NCBI GenBank assembly: GCA_028287685.1
Contig: JAQBPE010000239.1
Location: forward strand, 1-62,617
Direction: 5' to 3'
Source: Cyanobacteria bacterium RYN_339
GTDB lineage: Bacteria; Cyanobacteriota; Sericytochromatia; S15B-MN24; JAQBPE01
Length of the DNA: 62,617 bases
Part shown: positions 7,341 to 16,138 of the stretch, in pieces
Layout of the letters: every line of letters starts with the position of its first letter
Position numbering within the stretch: the first letter of the stretch is position 1
Notes under the pieces: generated by a model
Told to the model about the DNA's origin: nothing
Databases searched by the model: none
What the model saw: only the letters and a program-made list of their open reading frames with translations
Made by a program: the position numbers and the translations under genes

Positions 7341-9463
7341 AGCTCGATCACCTGCTGTTTCATCATGCAACGCCATTGGCCGCCCTGCGCCAGGGCCAAC
7401 CGCCAGTTCGGGACCAGGACGGAGCTCTGGTACACGCGCTCGTACCCGCTCTCCGACCTCGAAACGGTTTCCACCGGGAAGCGCCAGAGGTTGGCCTCCT
7501 CGCTCCAGCTCATGTGGACGGCGAGGCCGAGGGTCTCGTCGCGCACGCCGATCTCGCGGATGCTCTCGTCGTGGGCCATGGCGCCCAGGCCCGACGGCTC
7601 GATCTGGCGGCCGGCGGCGCTGTAGAAGGCGCGCTCCTGGCCGCTGCCCGCGCGCACGTTGACGTTCAGCTCGACGCCGAACCAGGCCTCGAGCGGCCGG
7701 TCCCACAGGTTCGTGACGGTGTAGGTGGCCGTGAAGCCGGCGCCCGTGCGGGGCACCAGGATCTCCTTTGCCACGCGGATGGGCCAGAACTCCGGGCCCA
7801 CCCACACGTGGCCGTCCCGCGTCAGCTGGATTACCACGCCCTCGTCGGTCTCGCGCGTCGAGAGCTCGTAGGGCTGGTTGATGAAGTCGCCCTGCTCGCC
7901 GTAGCTCATGTTGTGGAGCGTTTCCAGGCTGGTGTCCGGGTGGAAGAAGTGATCCAGCAAGGAGAGGCGCCGGTACCAGTCGTAGTGCAACAGCTTGTCG
8001 AGGCCGCGCTCCTTGCTGCCCGTCTTGCGGATGGCGGCGTGGTACGCCTCCGGCCGGCGTGCCAGCGTATCCAAGAGGTTGTAGTGGCGGGCCTTGAAGT
8101 CGTGCTCGAACAGCGCGCCGCCGTAGCCGGGCTGGAAGTACAGGTTCTGGTCTTGGGTGGAGACCAGCGCCTCCACGCTGCCGTCGCGGTCGAAGTCCGT
8201 GATCTCGAGCTCGCAGAACGGCTGTCCGTGGTGCCGCAGCTCATCGCACAGCACCTCGGCCTCGAGCAGCGCGGAGTAGTTGGCGCCGCGCAGGTGGTTG
8301 AGGTAGATGCCGCCGAAGACGCCGTGCCAATACGGATCGTTGCTCTGGCCGCGCCAGAGGGCCTCGCGGGCGCGGCCGATGAGGTCTGCGGGCAAGCTGG
8401 ACGTCTCGCCGACGAGCACCGGCGCCGCCACCGCGGCCGTGGCCTTCACCTGGTCGGAGACACGCAGCATCTTCTTGTGGAGGTTGTTGGCCTCCGGGTA
8501 CTTGATCAGGAAGTGGCGCCAGTAGCCGCCGCGCAGGAAGTCCTGGAAGCGCGGGTCCACGGTCTGGCGGGCCTCCTCGAAGAGGGCGGCCTGGTCGGGC
8601 GGCAGGGCCCATTCCTGCATCTCCGTGTAACTGGCGGTGGGCAGGTAGATGCGGCCCCAGGGCTTCACGGCCTCGCGGTACTCGTTGATGGTAGAGCACA
8701 GGATCCAGTCCCGGTTCTCCTCCAGCAACACGAAGAAGCGCTCCAGCCAGCCGTCCAGGTAGACGGACTGGTAGGTGTCCGGCCAACCGCCGAACTTCTC
8801 GCCGTCGTCGAAGTAGAGCATGAGGCGCTGGCCGTCGGAGGTGGCGTGCTGACGCAGCAGCTCGATCACGCGCTCGGGCGGCTGGAAGGGGATCATCGCG
8901 CGCAACTGGCGGTTGATCGGGAACATCGAGACCACGTGGCCCTGTTCCTCCGTCTGGTAGTAGCCCAGCAGCTCCGCGCCACGGAGGCCCGCCGCCTTGA
9001 AATGGGTGTCATCCACCACGGCGTACTTCACGCCCGCCTCCGCGATCGGCTTGGCCAGGTGAGGCTCCCAGACCCGGCCGGAGAGCCACATGCCCACGGG
9101 CTCGTAGCCCGTCGCGTTGCGCACGGTTTCCGACAGGTAGCGGATTTGGCCGACCTTGTCGTCGTCCGGGATGGTGGCGAGGATGGGCTCGAAGTAGCCG
9201 CCCGTGATCAGCTCCAGCTGCCCGCGGGCCACCAGGGCTTGCAGACGTTTCAGGAACTCCGGGTGGTGCTGCGCCAGCCAGGCCAGCAGGTGGCCCGCGT
9301 AATGGATCGACAGGTGGATGGCCGGGTGGCGCTCCAGCACATCGATGAACGGCATGTACGAGTGCTGGTAGCTGTCTTCGATGACGCGATCCCAGTTGCC
9401 GACGGGCTGGTGGTTGTGCAGCCCAAGGGCAAGATGGATCTTGTCTTGGTCGGCAAGCAGCAT
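7337..9463 (-). CDS. GH57 4-alpha-glucanotransferase-like protein lacking the catalytic nucleophile
   Basis: The 708-aa protein matches GH57 4-alpha-glucanotransferases over its whole length: N-terminal catalytic barrel, then the DUF1925 and DUF1926 type C-terminal regions. Conserved regions visible are HNHQP (15-19), GQLELITGG, DDGEKFGGW with the acid/base Asp, and SNDPYWHG. However, the third region, WLTER in Thermococcus litoralis enzyme with nucleophile Glu123, reads WLSGR here: Gly129 (codon GGC at 9077-9079) replaces Glu. Two base changes separate GGC from a Glu codon, so a single sequencing error is unlikely. Catalysis by the retaining mechanism should be lost; the protein may bind glucans or regulate. 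GAGG precedes the ATG. Confidence 0.9.
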   Translation of the reverse strand: MLLADQDKIHLALGLHNHQPVGNWDRVIEDSYQHSYMPFIDVLERHPAIHLSIHYAGHLLAWLAQHHPEFLKRLQALVARGQLELITGGYFEPILATIPDDDKVGQIRYLSETVRNATGYEPVGMWLSGRVWEPHLAKPIAEAGVKYAVVDDTHFKAAGLRGAELLGYYQTEEQGHVVSMFPINRQLRAMIPFQPPERVIELLRQHATSDGQRLMLYFDDGEKFGGWPDTYQSVYLDGWLERFFVLLEENRDWILCSTINEYREAVKPWGRIYLPTASYTEMQEWALPPDQAALFEEARQTVDPRFQDFLRGGYWRHFLIKYPEANNLHKKMLRVSDQVKATAAVAAPVLVGETSSLPADLIGRAREALWRGQSNDPYWHGVFGGIYLNHLRGANYSALLEAEVLCDELRHHGQPFCELEITDFDRDGSVEALVSTQDQNLYFQPGYGGALFEHDFKARHYNLLDTLARRPEAYHAAIRKTGSKERGLDKLLHYDWYRRLSLLDHFFHPDTSLETLHNMSYGEQGDFINQPYELSTRETDEGVVIQLTRDGHVWVGPEFWPIRVAKEILVPRTGAGFTATYTVTNLWDRPLEAWFGVELNVNVRAGSGQERAFYSAAGRQIEPSGLGAMAHDESIREIGVRDETLGLAVHMSWSEEANLWRFPVETVSRSESGYERVYQSSVLVPNWRLALAQGGQWRCMMKQQVIEL

Positions 9464-9511
9464 GCGACGGGGGGCCTCGGGGGTTGGGGGTTCACGACGG
9501 CCCCCAATATA

Positions 9512-11581
9512 TCACTTCGTGACGCTAGCGCGCTCTTGCCGGTCCTTGAAGTCGTGGTAGTCGATCCAGGCGAAGGCGTTGTCGATGGCCTCGATCGCGG
9601 CCACCTTGGCCTCCGTCAGCGCGCCGCCCAGCACGCCGTCGGCCAGCGTGTCGAAGCGCTCGACGTGCTCGTTGAAGCGGTCGATGGCGTAGGTCTTGGC
9701 CTGGCCGGTGGTCACGAGGAAGGGCCAATCGCTGCCTTGCAGCAGCAGCAGCTCGCGGGCGGCCTGGGCCAGGGCGCGGCCCTCCAGCTCGTTGCGCGGG
9801 GTGGGCACGAAGCGCACCAGCTCCTCCATGCGCTGCTCGCAGCGGTGGACGATGGGCCACATGAACTCGACTTGCGGGTTCATCCAGACGTGGAAGTGGC
9901 CGCCGGCGCCCCAGGAGCTTTCCGGGAGCTGGTAGGCCAGCTCCGGCGGGTCTTCCGCCATGATCTCGCCGATCGTCACGCGCTTGATGCCGCTGCCCTG
10001 GGACATGGTGCGGATCATCTGCTTGATCCACTCCACGCCCTCGAACCACCAGTGGCCGAACAGCTCCGTGTCGAAGGTGACGACGACGTGGCCGGGCTTG
10101 TCGTTGGCGTCCTGGTAGGCCTTGAGTTGGTCGAAAACCAGGCCGACGTAATGCTCGCTGTTCTCGTGGACGCGCTGCAGCGCCATCTGGGGGTTGTAGA
10201 AATCCTTGTCGGCCAGGTCCCAGTTCTTGCCCGTCACGCGCCAGTACTGCATGCCGCTGTTGCTGTCGCGCTTGTGGAACTCGCGGTACCAGCCGTCGCC
10301 AGGGTAGCCGTCCACGGCCCACACCTGCATGCCGGCGGCCTCGTTGCGCGCGAACACGGCGACGGGGTTCTCCGGCAGCCAGTAGCCCTGGAAGGTGGAG
10401 AGGCCCGTCTGCGGGCGCTCGGGCATGGGGATGTACTCGATCGTGCCGTAGGGGCCGATCATGCGGCGGTAACCGGCGGTCTTGCCGCCCTGCACGGCGT
10501 GGCTCTCCGTGAAGAAGTACTCCAGGCCGTTCTCCTTGAGGAACTGGTCGATGGGCGGCCGGTACTCGTTCTCGCCTTCGATGGCGGGCCGGTAGGCGCA
10601 CTCCGGCAGCCACACGCCCTTGGGCTGGCGGCCGAAATGCTTCTTGTAGGTCTCGACGCCCACCTTGTACTGGCCGCTCAGGCTGGAATCGCGGCTCAGC
10701 AACGGGCTGAAGCCGTGGGTGGCGGCGCTGGTGATGATTTCGATGCAGCCGTCATCCTGCAAGGCCTTCAAGGCGCCCAGCAAATCGCGGCGGTAGCGGT
10801 CCCGGAAGTCCGCCAGGCGGCCGGTGTACCACGCGTAGTAGTACTCCGCGAGCTCGCGGCGGGCGTCGACCGGCCGGGGCTTGGAGAACTCCTCCTCGAT
10901 CGCGGCGAGCTCCGTCAGCAGCTGCTCGTCGCCTTCAGCCTCGGGTTCCGGTGCGGCCACGGTCTCGACGGGCTCGTCGGCGGGCAGCGATACGGCAGGG
11001 GCGACGGCCACGGCCTGGGCGGCGGGGGACGGCTTGGTCGAAGCGGGCTTCTCGGCGACGGCCACTTCTTCGTCGTCGACCGCCTTGGGCTTGGAGGCCA
11101 TCAGCTCGCTCTGGACCTCGTCGGGCTCGGGCTTGCGGGCCCAGGCCGGGCGGGCGGGCGGCGCGGTCTTGGCGTCTTCCACGGCCTGGGCGGCGGCCAC
11201 GCGCTCGGCGTAGGCGGCCTTGGCCGTGGCGATGCGCTCGCCCTTGTCCCAGGCGGTGCTTTCCAGCATGCCCGCGTCGCTGTAGCGGAAGCGGTCCAGC
11301 TCGATGCGCGCGATGAAGGCCGCCATGTACTCCTCGAAGCCCTGCTTGAGGTGATCATCGGCCAGCTGCTCTGCCAACACGGGCGTGACGCCGATCGTGA
11401 CCTTGGCCGCGATGCCCTCCTCGCGCAGGTCTTCGAAGGCGTTCAACAGCGGGATGTAGGTCTCCGCCATCGCCTCGTACAGGTTCTCCTCGCCGAAGGG
11501 CCACATGCCGGCCTTGCGGTAATACGGCAAGTGGCTGTGCAGGACCAGGGAGAACGTCCCGATGGGCGTGGGGGTGGACAT
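9512..11581 (-). CDS. GH57 1,4-alpha-glucan branching enzyme with a low-complexity insertion
   Basis: The protein (689 aa) begins with the GH57 branching-enzyme signature FSLVLHSHLPYY. The nucleophile Glu327 sits in WLPECAY and the acid/base Asp in VTFDTELFGHWWFEG, both as in the Thermococcus kodakarensis branching enzyme. It should introduce alpha-1,6 branches into glycogen in the cytoplasm. Residues about 139-225 form an Ala/Pro/Glu-rich, probably disordered insertion not typical of the family. Of several in-frame starts, the ATG at 11581 is preferred because GAGG lies 6 bases upstream. It is 48 bases upstream of the second GH57 gene and probably in the same transcript. Confidence 0.9.
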   Translation of the reverse strand: MSTPTPIGTFSLVLHSHLPYYRKAGMWPFGEENLYEAMAETYIPLLNAFEDLREEGIAAKVTIGVTPVLAEQLADDHLKQGFEEYMAAFIARIELDRFRYSDAGMLESTAWDKGERIATAKAAYAERVAAAQAVEDAKTAPPARPAWARKPEPDEVQSELMASKPKAVDDEEVAVAEKPASTKPSPAAQAVAVAPAVSLPADEPVETVAAPEPEAEGDEQLLTELAAIEEEFSKPRPVDARRELAEYYYAWYTGRLADFRDRYRRDLLGALKALQDDGCIEIITSAATHGFSPLLSRDSSLSGQYKVGVETYKKHFGRQPKGVWLPECAYRPAIEGENEYRPPIDQFLKENGLEYFFTESHAVQGGKTAGYRRMIGPYGTIEYIPMPERPQTGLSTFQGYWLPENPVAVFARNEAAGMQVWAVDGYPGDGWYREFHKRDSNSGMQYWRVTGKNWDLADKDFYNPQMALQRVHENSEHYVGLVFDQLKAYQDANDKPGHVVVTFDTELFGHWWFEGVEWIKQMIRTMSQGSGIKRVTIGEIMAEDPPELAYQLPESSWGAGGHFHVWMNPQVEFMWPIVHRCEQRMEELVRFVPTPRNELEGRALAQAARELLLLQGSDWPFLVTTGQAKTYAIDRFNEHVERFDTLADGVLGGALTEAKVAAIEAIDNAFAWIDYHDFKDRQERASVTK

Positions 11582-11688
11582 GGGCATCCTCGACGGGCGT
11601 GGCGGGCAGCTTGCGTACCTTACCACGCGCTGCCAACGGCCCGCCAGGCTCCTATGCTGTTAAGGGACTACATGCGGACGCACGGGCG

Positions 11689-12918
11689 TCACGTCATCAA
11701 CTGGCGGCGCAGCAGCGCCAGGGCGGTCTGGGTGGCGCGGTACTTGACCGTCTCGCGCGGGATGGCGCCGCCGAACCGCTGCAGCTCCGCCACGGCGGCG
11801 GCGCCCGCAGGACCCGCCACGGCGATCCACACCAGCCCGGAATCCTCCGGCGTCGGCGCGCTGCCGGCCCAGCCGGTGATGCCTACGCCCCAGTCGCTCT
11901 TCAGCACGCGCCGCGCCGCCTGCGCCAGGGCGCTGGCCACGGGTTCGCTGACGACGCCATGCGCCAGCACGTCTTCGCTGAGGCCCAGCAAGTCTTGCTT
12001 CACGTCGGTGGCGTAGGCGACCACGCCGCCGCGCATGTAGTCGCTGCTCTTGGGCACATCCGTGAAGCGGCTGGCGAGCAAGCCGGACGTGCAGGACTCC
12101 GCCGTGGCAACGGTCTCGCCGCGGGCGCGCAGCAGCTGGCCCACGGCCGCGGCCAGCGTCACGTCGTCGCTGCCGTAGTAGTAGGGCTGGATGGCCCGGA
12201 GCTCGGCCAGCACCGGCGCCATCAAGGCGTCGGCCTCGGCGGCGGTGGCGGCCTTGGCGCTGACACGCAGGTGCACCTCCCAGTCGCCCGCGTACGGGGC
12301 CACCGTGGGGTTGGAACCTTCCAGCAGGTGGGCCACCCGCTCGGCGAGCAGGGCCTCGCCGATGCCCACGTAGCGCAGCAGCACGGAGCGCAGCGTCGAG
12401 CCGGACTCGCGCTCGATCTGGGGCCGGGCCCAGCTGGTCCACATCGCGCGCAGCTCCATCGGCACGCCGGGGAACGCCATCAGCTGGCTGTGCCCCTTGC
12501 GCACGCGCAGGCCGTAGGCGGTGCCGGTCGGGTTCGGGATCAGCTCCGCGGAGGTCGGGAAGAGCGTCTGCTTGTAGTTGGAGGGCGCCAGCGGGCGGTT
12601 GCGCTCGCGGAACCAGCCCTCGATGTGCGCGCGCACCTCCGGTCGCTCGGCCATCGGCTCGCCCAGCACCCGCGCCACCGCCTCGACCGTGAGATCATCG
12701 GCCGTCGGGCCCAGGCCGCCCGTGACGAGGACCAGGTCGGCCCGGTCCAGGGCGGTGGCGATCGCCGCGTCCATGCGCGCCGGGTTGTCGCCCACCGTCG
12801 TGACCCATAACAGGTCCACGCCGATGGCCGCGAGCTCCTTGGCCAGGTAGGTGGCGTTGGTGTTGACCACCTGGCCAATCAGCAGCTCCGTGCCGATGCA
12901 AAGGACTTCAGCGCGCAT
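11689..12918 (-). CDS. cinA: CinA: competence/damage-inducible protein, NMN amidohydrolase
   Basis: This is a full-length CinA (409 aa). The N-terminal molybdopterin-binding-like domain (residues ~1-170) starts EVLCIGTELLIGQVVNTNATYLAKEL, with VTGGLGPTADDLT. The C-terminal domain (~255-405) has TAESCTSGLLASRF containing the catalytic Ser of PncC-type nicotinamide-nucleotide amidohydrolases, followed by GITGWAG. It recycles NMN to nicotinate mononucleotide in NAD salvage; the N-terminal domain is an ADP-ribose pyrophosphatase in studied members. The start at 12918 is chosen for GAGAGG 6 bases upstream, over a longer reading. The gene diverges from the papain-like gene across 68 bases. Confidence 0.95.
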   Translation of the reverse strand: MRAEVLCIGTELLIGQVVNTNATYLAKELAAIGVDLLWVTTVGDNPARMDAAIATALDRADLVLVTGGLGPTADDLTVEAVARVLGEPMAERPEVRAHIEGWFRERNRPLAPSNYKQTLFPTSAELIPNPTGTAYGLRVRKGHSQLMAFPGVPMELRAMWTSWARPQIERESGSTLRSVLLRYVGIGEALLAERVAHLLEGSNPTVAPYAGDWEVHLRVSAKAATAAEADALMAPVLAELRAIQPYYYGSDDVTLAAAVGQLLRARGETVATAESCTSGLLASRFTDVPKSSDYMRGGVVAYATDVKQDLLGLSEDVLAHGVVSEPVASALAQAARRVLKSDWGVGITGWAGSAPTPEDSGLVWIAVAGPAGAAAVAELQRFGGAIPRETVKYRATQTALALLRRQLMT

Positions 12919-12986
12919 GGGGACCTCTCGGTTCGACGTTACGTTTTGGGTACAAGTGATCAAGCAAGGGTTGAGGGAGGTGCTGG

Positions 12987-14195
12987 ATGTCGGACGGGTA
13001 CTTCATCGATTTCACGGACGTGATCATGGGCATGGGTGCCCTGGAAGCGCCAGCGGCACCGCCGGAGCCCGCGCCCCCGGAAGCGGTGGCGGTGCTCTAC
13101 GAGCCGCCGGCGTTGCCCCAGGACAGCTTCCAGGCGCCCGTCATCGATCTGCGGCAGCCGGCAGAGCTTAGCTACGGCGACCTCCCGTGGCAGGCGACCG
13201 AGCCCGCGCCCCAGGCTTACGCCGCCCCGGAGCCGGTAACTTATGCCCCGGAACCAGCGCCCCAGGCCTACGTGCCGCCGGATCCCGCGCCCCCGGCCGC
13301 CGCGCTGCCCGAACCGGCCGCGCCCGTCCCGGCCCCGCCCATCGACACCGGCGCCCACCCGGACCTGGACCGTATCGCCGACCCCAGCCTGCGCGGCGAA
13401 ATCGCCGCCGCGCTTGCCTCGCCGGACGCCCGCACGGCCGAGACCGCCGCGACGCTACTCCAGCAGCTCGCCAACCCGGACGACCACATCGACCAGGCCT
13501 TCAACCACACGTGCGTGGCCGCCACCACCCAGAAGATCCTGGCCGAGACCAACCCGGCCGGCTACTTCCACCTGGGCATGAGCCTGATGCAGACCGGCAG
13601 CGGCGCCGTGCGCTCGGGGCAGGTCGCCAGCGTCAACCCCGAGAACGCCGCCTGGATCGCGGCCAACGGCGGCGACGCCGAGACGCGCATGAACATGGTC
13701 ATGCAGGCCGCGCTTTCGGAGCTCGGCAACGGCGGCAGCACCTTCGACGCGGCGCGCGACGCCTCCTTCGACGGAGAGGGCCGGCTCACGGGCCATGGCC
13801 TGCACTACCAGGAGGCGCTGGACCTCAACTCCGCCGTCTTGGGCCTGAACACCCTGGACGGCTCCTGGTTCTCCGCGCGCCTGGCCGACCGCGACGGCCC
13901 GGGCGCCGACCCCACCAACCCCGGGGAAGCCGGCAGCTTGTTGGCCGACTTCGTCGGCCAGGGCGGCGCGGGCCTGATGGTGCCGATGCAGACGTCCGAG
14001 GGCAGCCACATGGTGATGCTGCAAGGCGTCGACCTTGGCGCCGGCACTGTTTCCATCCTCGACGGTTACGGCAAGAAGCGCGAGATGTCGCTCGCGGAGT
14101 TCCTGCCGCGCTTCCTGCAAGGCCGCTCGGGCGGCGACGACATGGGCACGGACGGCACCGCCGCGACCGTGCGACAGGCCACGCGCACGCGCTAA
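12987..14195 (+). CDS. Papain-like-fold protein with Pro-rich N-terminal half
   Basis: I do not recognise a named family. Residues 21-120 are Pro/Ala-rich with short repeats (APQAY and variants). Residues ~125-402 form a globular domain with Cys176 (HTCVAATTQ), His341 (GSHMVML) and Asp359 (SILDGYG) in the order and context of C39/papain-like cysteine peptidases: Cys at a helix start, His on a strand, Asp in the next strand. The protein encoded at 40051-41679 has the same arrangement (TCAPTSVQ, FHAILV, INPWG). No signal peptide is present. GGGAGGTG precedes the ATG. It may be a peptidase, an inactive relative or a secreted effector; the fold is inferred from motif order only. Confidence 0.6.
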   Translation: MSDGYFIDFTDVIMGMGALEAPAAPPEPAPPEAVAVLYEPPALPQDSFQAPVIDLRQPAELSYGDLPWQATEPAPQAYAAPEPVTYAPEPAPQAYVPPDPAPPAAALPEPAAPVPAPPIDTGAHPDLDRIADPSLRGEIAAALASPDARTAETAATLLQQLANPDDHIDQAFNHTCVAATTQKILAETNPAGYFHLGMSLMQTGSGAVRSGQVASVNPENAAWIAANGGDAETRMNMVMQAALSELGNGGSTFDAARDASFDGEGRLTGHGLHYQEALDLNSAVLGLNTLDGSWFSARLADRDGPGADPTNPGEAGSLLADFVGQGGAGLMVPMQTSEGSHMVMLQGVDLGAGTVSILDGYGKKREMSLAEFLPRFLQGRSGGDDMGTDGTAATVRQATRTR

Positions 14196-14206
14196 CCAGG
14201 TTGCCC

Positions 14207-14230
14207 CCTTCTCCCCGGTGCGGGAGAAGG
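14207..14230. terminator. Hairpin between convergent genes
   Basis: An 8-bp perfect stem (14207-14214 with 14223-14230), extendable by one pair, sits in the 41-base gap between the convergent papain-like gene and upp. T-runs are poor. It is probably a shared bidirectional terminator. Confidence 0.5.
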
Positions 14231-14236
14231 TCCCTG

Positions 14237-14890
14237 TTAGGGGTTTACCGTTCCGAAGGCGCGATCGCCCGCGTCGCCGAGGCCGGGCACGATGTAGCCG
14301 ATCTCGTTGAGGTGGGAATCCACGGAGACGGTGAAGATCGGCACGTCCGGGTGGTGGGTGTGCACGTTCTTGATGCCTTCCGGCGCCGCGATCAGGCACA
14401 GGAACTTGATGTTGCGGGCGCCGCGCTTCTTGAAGGCGTCGATCGTCGCGGTGGCCGAGCCGCCGGTGGCGAGCATCGGATCCAGGATCAGCACGGTGGC
14501 GTCCTCGCGCAGCTGGTCCGGCAGCTTGAGGTAGTACTCGACCGGCTTGAGCGTCTCCTCGTCGCGGTAGAGCCCGATGTGGCGGACCTGGGCCTCCGGC
14601 AGCAGCTCCGAGGCGCTCTCCATCATCGCCAGCCCGGCGCGCAGGATCGGCGCCACGATCAGGGGGCGATCGCCCAGCGTGCGGCATTCCGCGTTCGCCA
14701 TCGGGGTGGGGATCGTGATGGCCTCGGTCTGGAGGTCACGCGTGGCTTCGTAGATCAGGAACTTGGCCAGCTCGCGAACGCGGGCCCGGAAGCGCGGCGT
14801 GGGCGTATCCTTGTGGCGCATCTCCGCGAGGGCATGCAGCACCAGGGGATGGTCCAGTTGGACGACTTTGGACAACGTGGCTTGGGTCAT
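14237..14890 (-). CDS. upp: Uracil phosphoribosyltransferase
   Basis: The 217-aa enzyme makes UMP from uracil and PRPP in pyrimidine salvage. The family signatures are complete: an N-terminal DHPLVLHALAEMRHKDTP, the flexible RAGLAM segment, the PRPP-binding loop LILDPMLATGGSA, and the uracil-binding C terminus IVPGLGDAGDRAFGT. Length matches the family. AGGAGG lies 7 bases before the ATG. It is a single gene with a hairpin beyond its stop. Confidence 0.97.
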   Translation of the reverse strand: MTQATLSKVVQLDHPLVLHALAEMRHKDTPTPRFRARVRELAKFLIYEATRDLQTEAITIPTPMANAECRTLGDRPLIVAPILRAGLAMMESASELLPEAQVRHIGLYRDEETLKPVEYYLKLPDQLREDATVLILDPMLATGGSATATIDAFKKRGARNIKFLCLIAAPEGIKNVHTHHPDVPIFTVSVDSHLNEIGYIVPGLGDAGDRAFGTVNP

Positions 14891-14924
14891 GAACGGCCTC
14901 CTACTAAGTGGCCGTTATCATAGC

Positions 14925-15524
14925 CTAAAAGGGCGAATCCTCGCCAAACGGCAGGGGCGGCAGGTCGCGCGTGGTGTGGGCCAGGACCTTGCCGTTCTGG
15001 GCGTCGATCAAGATCTTGAGCTGGTCGGCCTTGCAGCCCCACATGGCGGGCAAGAAGCGCGTGGGCTTGGCCTCGACCAGCAGCGCGATCGGGTGCTGGT
15101 TGCCGTCGGGCAGGAAGGTCTTGGCCGTGGCGAGGGCCTGGTGAGCGGTTACTTGGTAAACGCCCAGCGTGTCCAGATAGCGCGCCGGCTTGCAGAAGTG
15201 CGGGTCCGTGATTTCCTTGGTGTCCTGCCAGAAGCTCACCAGCTTGCTCTGGACCTCGAACAGCTTGTCGGCCTTGGGCGAGAAGTAGAGGTGGTAGACC
15301 ACGCTCGCCAGCTCCAGCTTGGCGACGCCCCAGGCCACGCCTACCAGGCGCGCATCGGCGTTCCACTTGGCGGCCTTGTCGTTGGCCTTCTTGAGCGCGT
15401 CCTCCGGGGACATGCGCTGGGCAACGGCTGCTACCGGCGCGGCAACAGGCCGCTGGACCGGCGTCACCGGATGGCCACATGCGGCCAGGGCCAGCGCCAG
15501 GGGGACCAGGTACTTCACGCGCAT
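14925..15524 (-). CDS. Predicted lipoprotein, unknown function
   Basis: The 199-aa protein has a lipoprotein signal peptide with lipobox LAAC (Cys16). Start 15524 is supported by GGAG 8 bases upstream; the longer reading adds 20 residues that would hide the signal. The mature part is mixed alpha/beta; its last ~70 residues (HPIALLVEAK, LKILIDAQNGKVL) look like a PepSY-type strand pattern, but I would not name a family. It lies divergent from the P-loop kinase gene over 62 bases containing an AT-rich TTAATAATACC element. Confidence 0.7.
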   Translation of the reverse strand: MRVKYLVPLALALAACGHPVTPVQRPVAAPVAAVAQRMSPEDALKKANDKAAKWNADARLVGVAWGVAKLELASVVYHLYFSPKADKLFEVQSKLVSFWQDTKEITDPHFCKPARYLDTLGVYQVTAHQALATAKTFLPDGNQHPIALLVEAKPTRFLPAMWGCKADQLKILIDAQNGKVLAHTTRDLPPLPFGEDSPF

Positions 15525-15586
15525 AGCTTCTTCTCCAAACCTTAACTCCATCTTAATAATACCTGGACGGGGAAAGAAATACAAGT

Positions 15587-16138
15587 ATGCGCGTGATCAT
15601 TTTGGGCACCTCGGGTGCCGGCAAGAGCACCTTCGCGAAGCACCTGGCGGAAGCGCGGGGCTGTCCCTACGTCGACCTGGACGACCTGCACTGGGAGCCG
15701 GGCTGGATCGAGGCGCCGGACGAGGTGATGATCGAGCGGCTGCAGGCGGCGATCGCCGCCCCGGCCTGGGTGGTTGCGGGCAACTACGCCCATTTGCGCG
15801 ACATCCACTGGCCGCGGGCAACGCACCTGGTCTGGCTGGACTACAGCCGGCCGCTGGTCATGCGCCGCGTCTTCGTGCGCACGCTGCGGCGCTGGTTACG
15901 GCGCGAAACGTGCTGCAACGGCAACCGCGAGAGCCTGCGCATGTCGTTCCTGAGCAAGGACTCGATCCTGCTGTGGGCCTGGACCTCGTACCACCGCCGC
16001 AAGACGGAGTTCGACGGGTACTTCCAGACGCCACCTTACCCACAGCTGGAAATGCTGCGGGTAAAGACGCCGCGCGAAGCGGAAGGGTTGTTGAGCGAGC
16101 TTAGCGGCGCGAATCCTGCAACGCGGCAAGCAGGTTGA
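15587..16138 (+). CDS. P-loop kinase-like protein, FlaR/adenylate-kinase-related
   Basis: The 183-aa protein starts with a Walker A motif (ILGTSGAGKST) and then YVDLDDLHWEPGW, the pattern seen in FlaR-type 'DNA topology modulation' proteins and related small nucleoside kinases. The RRETCCNGNRESL segment with Arg residues fits a lid. Substrate is unknown. The last 38 bases overlap the end of the convergent subtilase gene. No T-run or hairpin separates the two genes. Confidence 0.75.
   Translation: MRVIILGTSGAGKSTFAKHLAEARGCPYVDLDDLHWEPGWIEAPDEVMIERLQAAIAAPAWVVAGNYAHLRDIHWPRATHLVWLDYSRPLVMRRVFVRTLRRWLRRETCCNGNRESLRMSFLSKDSILLWAWTSYHRRKTEFDGYFQTPPYPQLEMLRVKTPREAEGLLSELSGANPATRQAG

Noticed and set aside
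7376-12016. A 1546-codon open frame on the plus strand
   Set aside because: It lies antisense to the two GH57 genes and part of cinA, has His/Val/Arg-rich composition without any domain and is a shadow of codon bias in GC-rich DNA.
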